Shown here one piece after another: positions 8,043 to 17,100 of a DNA stretch of 64,000 nt. Source of the stretch: Argonema galeatum A003/A1 (GTDB lineage Bacteria > Cyanobacteriota > Cyanobacteriia > Cyanobacteriales > Aerosakkonemataceae). Position numbers and translations under genes: made by a program. The notes below the pieces were generated by a model that had not been told where the DNA came from, made no database searches, and saw nothing but the letters and a program-made list of their open reading frames with translations. Position 1 is the stretch's first letter; the number at the start of each line of letters is the position of its first letter. The stretch lies in the NCBI RefSeq assembly GCF_023333595.1, contig NZ_JAIQZM010000012.1, positions 1 to 64,000 on the forward strand, given 5' to 3'.

Positions 8043-8588
8043 ATGTCAAATCAAAACTTGAAAAAAGGCATCATTCGTTATTTACGTCCTTTACCAGTAA
8101 TTCTTTGTCTCAGCATTGTCGGTGTTAGTTCTGTTACTTTAGCAGCAGTGGTTAATCATATGGATGTTCCAACCTTTATCGCCAGTTTGAGTGCCAAAAA
8201 AGTGACCGCTTCCGAATTGAAGCAGGGGAAGTTGAGAAATGCGCTCTTGATTGACGTGCGATCGCCAGAAGAATACGCAGAAGATCGCATTGGTAATAGC
8301 CTGCTTGTACCCCTAACAGATATTCAGACTGGATTCGGCGTGCATCAGATTCGGGTTATTGCCCAAAAGTATATCCAAACTAATCATACTCAGCCAACAA
8401 TCGTACTTTATTGTACCGCTGGCCCGCGTTCGTTCAAAGCATACAAAGAACTGGAAAAAACTGGACTAAATTTTGTAGTCCTAGAAGGCGGTATCAGAGT
8501 ATGGCGGCTAGCTATACCGGCGTCAAAAGATGCAGAAACATTAGCACCTATTACCGCACCTGCGAAAGAAGTTGTCAGGGGTAAGTAG
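8043..8588 (+). CDS. Membrane-anchored rhodanese-like protein, copy 1
   Basis: Rhodaneses move sulfane sulfur through a cysteine persulfide. The 181-residue protein has a hydrophobic anchor (about 14-36) and one rhodanese domain (about 55-165). Landmarks are LLIDVRSPEEYAEDRIG and the active-site loop with Cys124 (YCTAGPRS), so the nucleophile is present. The domain probably faces the periplasm or lumen. It follows the membrane protein by 3 bases. A paralogue lies 60 bp downstream as a tandem duplicate. The physiological sulfur donor and acceptor are unknown. Confidence 0.8.
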   Translation: MSNQNLKKGIIRYLRPLPVILCLSIVGVSSVTLAAVVNHMDVPTFIASLSAKKVTASELKQGKLRNALLIDVRSPEEYAEDRIGNSLLVPLTDIQTGFGVHQIRVIAQKYIQTNHTQPTIVLYCTAGPRSFKAYKELEKTGLNFVVLEGGIRVWRLAIPASKDAETLAPITAPAKEVVRGK

Positions 8589-8648
8589 GTGGACGTAAAT
8601 GAACACCCAGAAACCCGGTTTCTTGGAGCCATTTCTTTGTAGGTTGGG

Positions 8649-9176
8649 TTGAGCGAAGCGAAACCCAACGCATTAGTTGGGTTTCTTGTAATTCTTCTCG
8701 CCATTTTCGGTGTTAGTTCTGCTACTTTAGCAGCGGTACTTAATCATATGGATACCCCAAGATTTATTGCCAGTTTTAGTACCAAAAAAGTGACTCTTCC
8801 TGAGTTTTTGGAGGGAAAGTTGAAGTCGGCAATCTTGATTGACGTGCGATCGCCAGAAGAATACGCAGAAGATCGCATCGGTAACAGCCTGCTTGTACCC
8901 CTAACAGATATTCAGGCTGGATTCGGCGTGCAGCAGATTCGGGTTATTGCCCAAAGGTATATCCAAAATAATCATACTCAGCCAATTATCGTACTTTATT
9001 GTACAAGGGGGATGCGTGCGGTTAAAGCCTACAAAGAATTGAGAAAAACAAGGTTAAATTTTGTTGTCCTAGAAGGAGGTATCAAATCATGGCGACTGGC
9101 TGTGCCTGCGTCAAAAGATGCAGAGATTTTAGCACAAATTACCGCACCTGGGACAAAGATTATCACGGGTAATTAG
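8649..9176 (+). CDS. Membrane-anchored rhodanese-like protein, copy 2
   Basis: This is a tandem paralogue of 8043-8588, and much of the domain is nearly identical at the DNA level. The active Cys118 is kept (YCTRGMRA), but the loop differs from copy 1 (TRGMR against TAGPR), which may alter substrate choice. The start is odd: the TTG at 8649 and the first dozen codons lie in a GGTTGGGTTGAGCGAAGCG-type dispersed repeat, which has replaced the original 5' end. The hydrophobic anchor is still coded. It may be translated poorly or by coupling. Confidence 0.7.
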   Translation: MSEAKPNALVGFLVILLAIFGVSSATLAAVLNHMDTPRFIASFSTKKVTLPEFLEGKLKSAILIDVRSPEEYAEDRIGNSLLVPLTDIQAGFGVQQIRVIAQRYIQNNHTQPIIVLYCTRGMRAVKAYKELRKTRLNFVVLEGGIKSWRLAVPASKDAEILAQITAPGTKIITGN

Positions 9177-9232
9177 TTAGATTGTGCGATCGCAAAAAGT
9201 TGATATACTGTTTTTGTTGGATAAATCAAACA

Positions 9233-9730
9233 ATGGTTATTCTAGAAAACACAAAAAGGCAACTTAAATTTCGACATCGACCCTATTCGCTTTGGCTTGG
9301 TACAACTGGCTGGATGGTAGGCACTTTTTGGCTCATCCTGCTAATTTACCACCAACTTATGTGGTTAACTTACGTCTTGTGGATACCACCTCTTCTTTTA
9401 TTAAGTCTTGTGGCGAGTGGTTTAGTGCTAATTTTAGCCGGACGGGTGGTTATCTGTCATTTTGATAAAGACTACAACAGCTTCACTATCAAGCGACACG
9501 GTTTGCTTAATACTAAGGTAATTTGGCATTCCCTTGCCGATGTTTTAGATGTGCAGCTTCAGTCACCAAGCTGGCATCATCAGGAAACGGCTGATTATCA
9601 GATTACGCTCTTTTTGAAATCCGGTGAAAGCTTAAAGCTCAACTTTGGACTTAAGTCTATCGCCCAAAAATTAGAAACTCTTAATCTGATTCGCGGCTTT
9701 CTGGGTATGCCGCCGGAAAAATGGGGCTAG
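9233..9730 (+). CDS. Membrane protein with PH-like C-terminal region, unknown
   Basis: The 165-residue protein has two hydrophobic helices (about 20-70) followed by a beta-rich domain, which contains FTIKRHGLLNTKVIWHSLADVLDV. That stretch resembles bacterial PH-like (YdbT-type) membrane proteins. I chose ATG 9233 (MVILENTKRQ) because the upstream frame opens in a HIP1 site. It lies between the rhodaneses and the C39-type peptidase, all on one strand. Function is not known. Confidence 0.65.
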   Translation: MVILENTKRQLKFRHRPYSLWLGTTGWMVGTFWLILLIYHQLMWLTYVLWIPPLLLLSLVASGLVLILAGRVVICHFDKDYNSFTIKRHGLLNTKVIWHSLADVLDVQLQSPSWHHQETADYQITLFLKSGESLKLNFGLKSIAQKLETLNLIRGFLGMPPEKWG

Positions 9731-9780
9731 ATAAAGCAAAAAACATCCTCTGTCTCAGCTACCCGCAACCATAAACCGAT

Positions 9781-10818
9781 ATGCTACTACAGACGCTGGT
9801 AACGCTAATTTTGGGTTCGTGGCTGTTCCTTTTAGGACAACGCATCGGACGAGTAATGTTGCGAAAAGGAGCCACCGCCAACGACATTTTTAAAGGCAAA
9901 ACTCACTTTTTAATTGCTTTTTTGGTAGTTTACTTGGGTTTGCTATTACTAGCTAGGTTAGTTCCAGAAATGCAAGCTTTACCCGTTGAGTGGCGTTTCT
10001 ATAGCTTGCAAGTCACTTGGACAATTATGCGCCTTTTGCTGCTATTTCTTGGCGGAATAGCTTTCACGATCAGTCGGCATACTTCCCGCATTCAGGTAGT
10101 AGCTGTACTGTTGATTTGCTCGCTAGGATTGGGAAGTTTTACTGCTGCTGAAGCTTACTTTTTATCTCCTATTTACGCTTCTTTAGAAGATAACTTGCAA
10201 CCCAACGGTGTATTCAAACAAACTTCTAATAGCAGCTGTGGGCCATCCGCATTAGCTACTGTGCTGCGCGTTTGGGGAATAGATGCAGCAGAATCAAAGG
10301 TTGCTCGTTTGGCAGGAACCAGTCGCTTAGGCACTTCTATGGCGCAATTACTGATAGCAACTCGCTCTCTTGGTATGGATGGGATTGAATTAGAAGCAAC
10401 TTGGGAGCAAATGCGACTAATCAATCGTCCTGGCGTGTTGGGAGTTTGGTTTAGAGATGGCGTTCGCGTCATTCCTCATGCGGTAGCCTTGTTAGGTTTA
10501 AATGGGAATAATGCTATAATTGGTGAGCCAACTAGAGGAAAAATTTACACGATCGATCGCCAGCAATTTGAAAAAAATTGGCGCGGACAATATCTCCCCA
10601 TTTTTCGCAGTCAAGATATCTCGATAACGGTTACTCAAGCGGTGTCTTATCTTCAGCGATCGGGCCAAATAATTCCAACCGAGGCTGAGTTAGTTCCAGC
10701 TATCCGACGCTTTCAAAAAAATGTTGGTTTGAAAGTTACTGGTAAATTAGATTCTCAAACATTTTTGCTTATTAGCGGTTCGTTTTTAGAAGGAGTACCT
10801 ACTCTAAAAACTAGATAA
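9781..10818 (+). CDS. Membrane C39-like peptidase with peptidoglycan-binding domain
   Basis: The 345-residue protein has about four hydrophobic helices (about 1-125), then a papain-like C39 domain. The Cys nucleophile is C153 in SSCGPSA and the His is H233 in PHAVAL. A C-terminal peptidoglycan-binding type repeat follows (about 285-335, AIRRFQKNVGLKVTGKLDSQ). C39 peptidases often cut double-glycine leaders, but here no ABC transporter is attached, so the target may be an envelope protein. It is the last membrane gene of the 7251 cluster, and the AAA-WD40 gene starts 24 bases later. Confidence 0.75.
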   Translation: MLLQTLVTLILGSWLFLLGQRIGRVMLRKGATANDIFKGKTHFLIAFLVVYLGLLLLARLVPEMQALPVEWRFYSLQVTWTIMRLLLLFLGGIAFTISRHTSRIQVVAVLLICSLGLGSFTAAEAYFLSPIYASLEDNLQPNGVFKQTSNSSCGPSALATVLRVWGIDAAESKVARLAGTSRLGTSMAQLLIATRSLGMDGIELEATWEQMRLINRPGVLGVWFRDGVRVIPHAVALLGLNGNNAIIGEPTRGKIYTIDRQQFEKNWRGQYLPIFRSQDISITVTQAVSYLQRSGQIIPTEAELVPAIRRFQKNVGLKVTGKLDSQTFLLISGSFLEGVPTLKTR

Positions 10819-10842
10819 ATTAGATAAAAAACTTACATTACG

Positions 10843-13593
10843 ATGACAAATTATCACTATCAAATAGGCGGAAGTTTACCAGATAATGCACCAACTTATG
10901 TGGTGCGAAAGGCTGATAATCAACTTTATGAAGGACTGAAAACTGGCGAATTTTGTTATGTACTCAATTCTCGTCAGATGGGGAAATCCAGTTTGCTGGT
11001 GCGAACGATACAAAGGCTAAAAGCTGAAGGTATCGCCTGTGCCACTATCGACCTTTCAGATATTGGCAACCAGCAAGTTTCGTTGGATAAATGGTATGGA
11101 GGCGTCGCCTACAAGCTACTGACAAATTTCGATCTGTTTAATGCGATCGAATTTATGACTTGGTGGCGAGACAGAGAATTGATACCTCCTGTCCAGCGCT
11201 TAGGTGAATTAATTGAAGAAGTGCTGCTGGCGAAAGTTTCTCAAAAAATTGTTATTTTTATCGATGAAATTGATAGCGTTCTTAGCTTCAAAGATTCGCT
11301 TGACGACTTTTTCGCCCTGATTAGATCTTGCCATAATAAACGCGCCCAAAAACCAGAATATCAGCGACTTACATTTGCTTTGTTGGGTGTGGCGACGCCA
11401 AGCGATTTAATTTCCGATCCAGCTCGCACGCCGTTTAATATCGGTCGGGCGATTGAGTTACATGGTTTTGAATTCCCAGAAGCTCAACCATTAGCAAAAG
11501 GATTGGAAGGAAAAGTAGATAAACCCCAAGAAATTTTAAAAGAAATATTGGGATGGACAGGCGGACAGCCGTTTTTAACTCAAAAACTTTGTAAATTAGT
11601 AGTAGGGGCGAAGCATTTGGGCGATCATCTTTCGGTATCCTCCCAGGTTTTCTCACCAAATGCTTCGCCCCTCCAAACTGGAAACGCCCAATCACCAATT
11701 ACCGATCTGGTAAAATCCCACATTATCGAGAATTGGGAATCCCAGGATGAACCAGCGCATATCAAGACAATTCGCGATCGCATCCTGTCCAATCAGCAAC
11801 GCGCCGGGAGATTGCTGGGACTATATCATAAAATATTGCAACTAGGAGAAATTCCAGCCGATGACACCCCCGAACAAAGCCAATTAAGACTATCCGGTTT
11901 AGTGGTTATGCGTGCTGGCAAATTAAAAGTTTCCAACCGCATTTACGAGTCAATTTTTAACGAAACTTGGGTAGAAAAAGCTTTCTTCGATTTGCGTCCC
12001 CATGCCGCACCATTAACAGCATGGATCACCTCCAATTGTCAAGATGAATCGCGATTGTTGCGGGGACAAGCCTTGCAGGAAGCACTCAACTGGTCAACAG
12101 GCAAAAGTTTGAGCGATCGCGATTATCAGTTCCTAGCAGCCAGTCAAGAAGCAGCTTTAGGAGAATTACGCAACAAAGAACAACAGAGTCGCACCGAAAT
12201 CGAGCGACTTAGTAGAGAAAAAGATTTACTCGCACAACTGAGTAATGAGCAACAGCGGCGAAAATTAACCGAAGCAAAACTAAAGCACGAGCGACAAATG
12301 AGAGTCGCCATTAATATCAGAGCCGTTGTAGTTTTGGCCTTATTCTTCACCTTAATCGGCGAGATATTTTGGCTCAAAGCGTGGACCGATCGCAGAAATA
12401 TGGAAATCAACGCCCTCACTTTATATTCAGAAGAACTTTTGCAATCGAATAACAAGTGGGATGCTCTAACACAAGGTATCCTGGCAGCCAGAAGAATCCA
12501 ACGGTGGCCGTTTGGAATTAACTCCGATACGCGGATACGAGTTTTGATGGCATTGAATCTGGCAGTTTACTCTCTAAAAAAGCCTAATTATTTGCAGGAA
12601 AATATCAGTAAAATTGTTTTCCTAACTTTCAGTTCTCAAAGTAATACCTCCGCTGCGGTAGTCAGACAAGAAAAAACTTTCATGATCGCGACGCTTAGCG
12701 ATGATGGAACTATCAAAATTTGGCATAGTGATGGAACCCTGAAAACAACATTTCCTATTGTTAGTAATAAAGTTATCAGTATAAATTTCAGCCCGGATAG
12801 TCAAACCCTTGCCTCGGCTAGTGATGATGGAACTGTCAAACTTTGGCACAGCGACGGCAAATTGCTCCTTTCTTTAAAGGCTCATACCGATAAAATAACA
12901 AGCATAAGTTTTAACCCAGACGGCAAGACATTTGCCTCTGCCAGTGCAGATGGCACCGTCAAACTTTGGAGTTTCAACGGACAAGAACTCAGAACATTGA
13001 AGGGACATCGAGGTTCGGTGACTTGCGTGAGTTGGAGTCCCACTGGCAGAACGCTTGCTTCAGCTGGTGCAGATGGCACAGTTAAACTATGGAGTCGCGA
13101 CGGTGTGTGGCTAAGAGATTTGAAAGGACATCAGGGTTCGGTTACTAGCGTAAGTTTCAGTCCAGACAGTCAAATGCTTGCCTCTGGGGGTGCTGACAAA
13201 ACGGTGAAACTTTGGCACATTGACGGTACTTTATTGAGTATTTTAAGGCATAGGGGTAAAGTTACTAGCATTAGTTTTAGTCCTGACGGTGAGACGCTTG
13301 CTACGGCGAGTACAGATAAAATGGTGAGACTGTGGCATATTGACGGAAGCTTGCTAAGAATTTTGAAGAATCATCAGGGTGAGGTGTGGAGTGTATCTTG
13401 GTCGCCGGATGGTGAGATACTTGCATCAGCAGGTTCGGATAATAAAGTGATTTTGTGGAATTTTAATCTCGACGATATGTTAATTCAAGGTTGCAATTCT
13501 GCGCGTAATTATTGGCAGAACAACCAAAATGCTAGCCAAAGCGATAAACATATTTGTGATGGGATAGGAGAGGCTAGAACACCGATTCAGTAA
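10843..13593 (+). CDS. AAA-like ATPase with C-terminal WD40 propeller (STAND-type)
   Basis: The 916-residue protein has an N-terminal AAA-like ATPase with P-loop NSRQMGKSSL (about residue 46) and Walker B IVIFIDEID, a helical region, a coiled coil (about 445-490), one membrane helix (about 494-511), and seven WD40 repeats (about 610-890) with the usual DGTVKLW motifs. Seven blades make one closed propeller. The ATPase belongs to the same broad family as 3071-4879. Two repeat insertions affect it: a GGGGCGAAGCATT-type element at 11602-11674 is read in frame as an extra loop, and a MITE at the 3' end supplies the last residues and the stop. It probably senses a ligand and oligomerises, which is a family-level inference. 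Confidence 0.85.
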   Translation: MTNYHYQIGGSLPDNAPTYVVRKADNQLYEGLKTGEFCYVLNSRQMGKSSLLVRTIQRLKAEGIACATIDLSDIGNQQVSLDKWYGGVAYKLLTNFDLFNAIEFMTWWRDRELIPPVQRLGELIEEVLLAKVSQKIVIFIDEIDSVLSFKDSLDDFFALIRSCHNKRAQKPEYQRLTFALLGVATPSDLISDPARTPFNIGRAIELHGFEFPEAQPLAKGLEGKVDKPQEILKEILGWTGGQPFLTQKLCKLVVGAKHLGDHLSVSSQVFSPNASPLQTGNAQSPITDLVKSHIIENWESQDEPAHIKTIRDRILSNQQRAGRLLGLYHKILQLGEIPADDTPEQSQLRLSGLVVMRAGKLKVSNRIYESIFNETWVEKAFFDLRPHAAPLTAWITSNCQDESRLLRGQALQEALNWSTGKSLSDRDYQFLAASQEAALGELRNKEQQSRTEIERLSREKDLLAQLSNEQQRRKLTEAKLKHERQMRVAINIRAVVVLALFFTLIGEIFWLKAWTDRRNMEINALTLYSEELLQSNNKWDALTQGILAARRIQRWPFGINSDTRIRVLMALNLAVYSLKKPNYLQENISKIVFLTFSSQSNTSAAVVRQEKTFMIATLSDDGTIKIWHSDGTLKTTFPIVSNKVISINFSPDSQTLASASDDGTVKLWHSDGKLLLSLKAHTDKITSISFNPDGKTFASASADGTVKLWSFNGQELRTLKGHRGSVTCVSWSPTGRTLASAGADGTVKLWSRDGVWLRDLKGHQGSVTSVSFSPDSQMLASGGADKTVKLWHIDGTLLSILRHRGKVTSISFSPDGETLATASTDKMVRLWHIDGSLLRILKNHQGEVWSVSWSPDGEILASAGSDNKVILWNFNLDDMLIQGCNSARNYWQNNQNASQSDKHICDGIGEARTPIQ
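11602..11674. repeat. GGGGCGAAGCATT hairpin element inside a coding sequence
   Basis: The arms GTAGGGGCGAAGCATTTGG and CCAAATGCTTCGCCCCT match the family seen at 13597, 18130, 19088 and 42605. Here it lies within the AAA-WD40 gene, without a stop or frameshift, between the LTQKLCKLV helix and the IIENWESQDEP segment. Confidence 0.75.
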
Positions 13594-13712
13594 TGGTAGG
13601 GGCGAAGCATTCGGGCTATAACTTATCGCTTTCTACCTAGATTTTATGCCCGAATGCTTCGCCCCTACACGCTGAAAAGGCACCAAGAAATATTACTAAA
13701 TCGGTGTTCTAG
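13574..13712. mobile_element. 139-bp MITE overlapping the stop codon of the AAA-WD40 gene
   Basis: The terminal inverted repeats are CTAGAACACCGATTCAGTAA and its near-perfect complement at 13692-13712. A GGGGCGAAGCATTCGGGC hairpin (13597-13671) is carried inside. The last codons and the TAA of the AAA-WD40 gene (13591-13593) lie in the left terminal repeat. A solo terminal repeat of the same family occurs at 13747-13767. Confidence 0.75.
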
Positions 13713-13856
13713 GGAAAAGTCAAAAGTCAAAAAAAATAAGAATGGACTAGAACACCGATTCAGTATTCGCTCTGGGGCGATCGGAAACCCGGTTTGTTAG
13801 GTTGTCAAGGTCGATATTTCGTTGCTATAATATGGATTACCTAAATGTTGGCTACA

Positions 13857-13884
13857 GTAGAGACGTTTCATGAAACGTCTCTAC
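13857..13884. repeat. 28-bp perfect palindrome (GTAGAGACGTTTCAT family)
   Basis: The sequence GTAGAGACGTTTCATGAAAC continues to its own complement. An identical copy occurs at 60861-60888. It sits next to MITE A copy 2 in the gene-free stretch 13768-14146, which otherwise holds an AAACCCGGTTT-type hairpin and no gene. Confidence 0.85.
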
Positions 13885-13898
13885 ACCAGAGAGTGTTC

Positions 13899-14059
13899 AT
13901 ATCATGTCGTTACGCATCGGTTGCCTAAAAAAATCGCGTTTTCATATCTGCGTTTATCTGCGTTCATCCTTCTTTATCTGCGGTTAAAATTTAACCACCG
14001 ATGAAACAGAAAATTTTCCGATCTCACTCATGTACTAACGATGCAACCGGACATGATAT
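13899..14059. mobile_element. MITE family A, copy 2 (uninterrupted)
   Basis: A 161-bp element from ATATCATGTCG to GGACATGATAT. It lacks the nested insertion found in copy 1 and so shows the empty site GTACTAACGATG. It is non-coding and lies between the convergent AAA-WD40 and histidine kinase genes. Confidence 0.8.
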
Positions 14060-14146
14060 CATTTGTAGCAGAAATAAATCCAAACGATATAACCCAAAGA
14101 AACCGGGTTTCTCTGTACCTCACTCACTTGAAAAGGGCTGGAAAAT

Positions 14147-17100
14147 CTAAAATCGATTGACGAGACTGGCAACGACTGCTACCAGTTCTTCTGGCACCAC
14201 AGGCTTTGGTAGGTGGATGTGAAACCCAGCTGCGATCGCTCTTTCCCTCTCTTCCACCCTGGCGTATGCTGTGAGTGCTAAAGCTGGAATCCTTCCGCCT
14301 TGTTCTGGCCCAAGCGCCCTAACCTTGCGGATTAAAGTGTATCCATCTTCTTCTGGCATTCCGATATCGCTAATTAGAATATCTAGTTTTTCACCAGCAG
14401 TACCCTTGGCAATTACTGCAAACGCTTCTTTAGCCGATGCAACTGCCGTTACTTTAGCCCCGCTTTTTTCCAGTACAGCAGTCACCAAATCTCGTGCATC
14501 AGGTTCATCATCAACAACAAGTACGCATAAACCATGAAGTGAAGAGTTATCGATCGGTATATTGTCATTGTCGGTACGGGTTATATCCTGTCCATCCCCG
14601 GTTAAAAATGTCTCGGAAATGTTATCGTAATCGCGAATAGTTCTTAGCGGTAGACTTACAATAAACGTCGAGCCCTGCCCCTCTCCTGGACTTTCGGCAT
14701 GAATTCTTCCTCCATGCAACTCGACTAGATGGCGGACAATTGCCAGCCCTAAACCAAGACCGCCATGCTTGCGAGTAATGCTGGCATCGGCTTGACGGAA
14801 GCGCTCAAAAATATAAGGTAAAAATTCAGCAGAAATGCCTTGACCAGTGTCAGTAACTATTATTTGAACATCAGAGTTATGGCGATGGAGACGAATCTCT
14901 ATCCGCCCTCCCTTGGGCGTGAATTTGATGGCATTTGTAAGGAGATTCCAGGCAATTTGCTGCAAGCGAGTAGGGTCGCCGGATACTAAACTTACTTTGT
15001 CTTCAAAGACAGAATTAATTTGAATGTTTTTGGCTTCTGCTGGCGATCGCACCGCCTCAATAGCAGCATCCATAACAGAAGCCAAATTGACCGGAAGCAT
15101 CTCTATACGGAACTTCCCCGTCATAATGCGCGACACATCCAACAGATCTTCAATCAGTTGGGAAAGTGCCTTTGTATTGCGATCGATTGTTTCCAAGGCA
15201 CGCGCAGTAGTAGTCTCGTCAAACCTTCTCTTTCGCAGTAGAGTCGTCCATCCCACCATTGCATTCAGAGGCGTTCGCAGCTCGTGGGAAAGGGTGGCCA
15301 GGAACTCGTCCTTCATGCGATTTGCCGCCTCCGCTTCAGCGCGTGCCGCCTGTTCGCGAGCAAGCAGTTCTTCGCGCTCCTCCTGTGCCCGCAACCGATC
15401 GCTAATATCGATCGCCACCCCTCCCACCAGGCGTTGCCCAGACGCATCTAAAATCGGGAACTTATAGACCAGAAAATCACCAAGCGTACCGTCTAGACGG
15501 GGCGCAGGCTCGATCGTTTCAAGCACTTCATTTGTGCGAGCAACTGTCCTGATATTCTCCAAGAATATGCTTGCGATCTCAGGGCTATATAACTCGAATA
15601 CTGTTTTCCCGATCGCATCGTCGCTCGCCATCTTGAAAATGCGGGAATAAGTTTCACTCAGGTAGACGATACGCCCATCCTCATCTGTAATCCACGACGC
15701 GGTTGGACTGTGGTTCATGAAAGCCTGGAAGCGTTCTTCACTTTGGCGCAGTGCTTCTGATGCCTTTTTTCGTTCTGCGATGTCCAGCACGAAGGCTACC
15801 CCATCGTGCTGGGAGTCGTTGAGTAGGGCAACGCCAAGGATGATCGGCACCCGCTTGCCGTCCCTTCTGACGTACTCCTTCTCGTAAATATTGGAAACTC
15901 CGATCGCCATGCACTCCTCGATCGCGCGATCGTCCAAGTGCTTGTACTCTGGAGGGGTAAGGCGTCTCCAATCGATCCTTCCTAAAGCAGCAAACTCTTC
16001 GCGAGTGTAGCCAACAAGGCGAAGGTAGGCGTCGTTCGCTTCGGTGATGTACCCCTCCACGTTCCAGAAAGCAACTCCGACCAGATTGGAGTCAAACAGC
16101 CGTCGGAAGCGCTCTTGGCTTCCCCGCAGCGCCTCCTCAGCGTGCTTGGTAGAGGTGATGTCTTCATGCAATAGCACTACTTCGCGGATCTTGCCCGCTT
16201 CATCTTTAACCGGATAGACGATCGCCTGAACCCAGCGTCGTGGGTCTTGGTGAGAAGTCATACCGGGAATAGTTTGATTGGGATCGTACAAGATGGGAGG
16301 AATCACCCCAGCTTCTCCTGCAAAGGCTCTTTGGATGTAGGGCATGATGCCTTTGGCGACCAGTTGCTCATCTTCGAGGATATTGTAGTCACCAATCCGC
16401 TGGAGCGTGATACCCCAAAGTTCCTCCCACGCCTTGTTGACCCGAATCGTCCGCCCATCGGGTGACAAAATCTGCGTGCTTAAGGGCGACTGCTCGATCA
16501 GCGTGCGGAAACGAGTCTCCGATATCCGCACTAATTCCTCCGCTCGCTTCTGTTCGGTGAGGTCGAGCAGAAAACTAACGCCCAACTCCGGAACTCCTCC
16601 CAGATAAGCCGTTCCCACCAAAACTGGCACGCGGGTGCCATCTTTACGGATATATTGTTTCTCAAAAGGAGGATGAGAGCCTGTCTTCTTCGTTTCCTCG
16701 ATCGCCTGCCGATCGAGGTGGCTATATTCTGGCGGTGTAAGCTCAATGAAGTTAATCTTTCCTGTGACCAGATCCTCTCGTGTGTATCCCAGCATATTCA
16801 GGAAAGCGTCATTTGCCTCCAGGATTCTGCCGCTAAAGTCGGCGATGATAATACCGATGATGTTGGCATCCACCAGTCGCGTCAGCCGCGATTCACTTTC
16901 GCGCAGCGCCGCTTCCGAGGAGTGCAACTTTGCTGCCAAGCGTTCTGCCGCAATGCGGGCGCAAACTTGACTGCACATGAGAGCGAACAGCACAAGAGAG
17001 ATTAGCACTCCACCTACTGCGATGTAAGGCACCAGCCTGATTTCCGAAACGCGATCGAGTTCGGGTCTGGAAACAAAAACAATACTCCAAGGGCGTCCGG

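Noticed and set aside
15024..15467. 147-residue plus-strand frame inside the histidine kinase
   Set aside because: Antisense to conserved HisKA/HATPase coding; composition is Ser/Arg-rich as in shadows.
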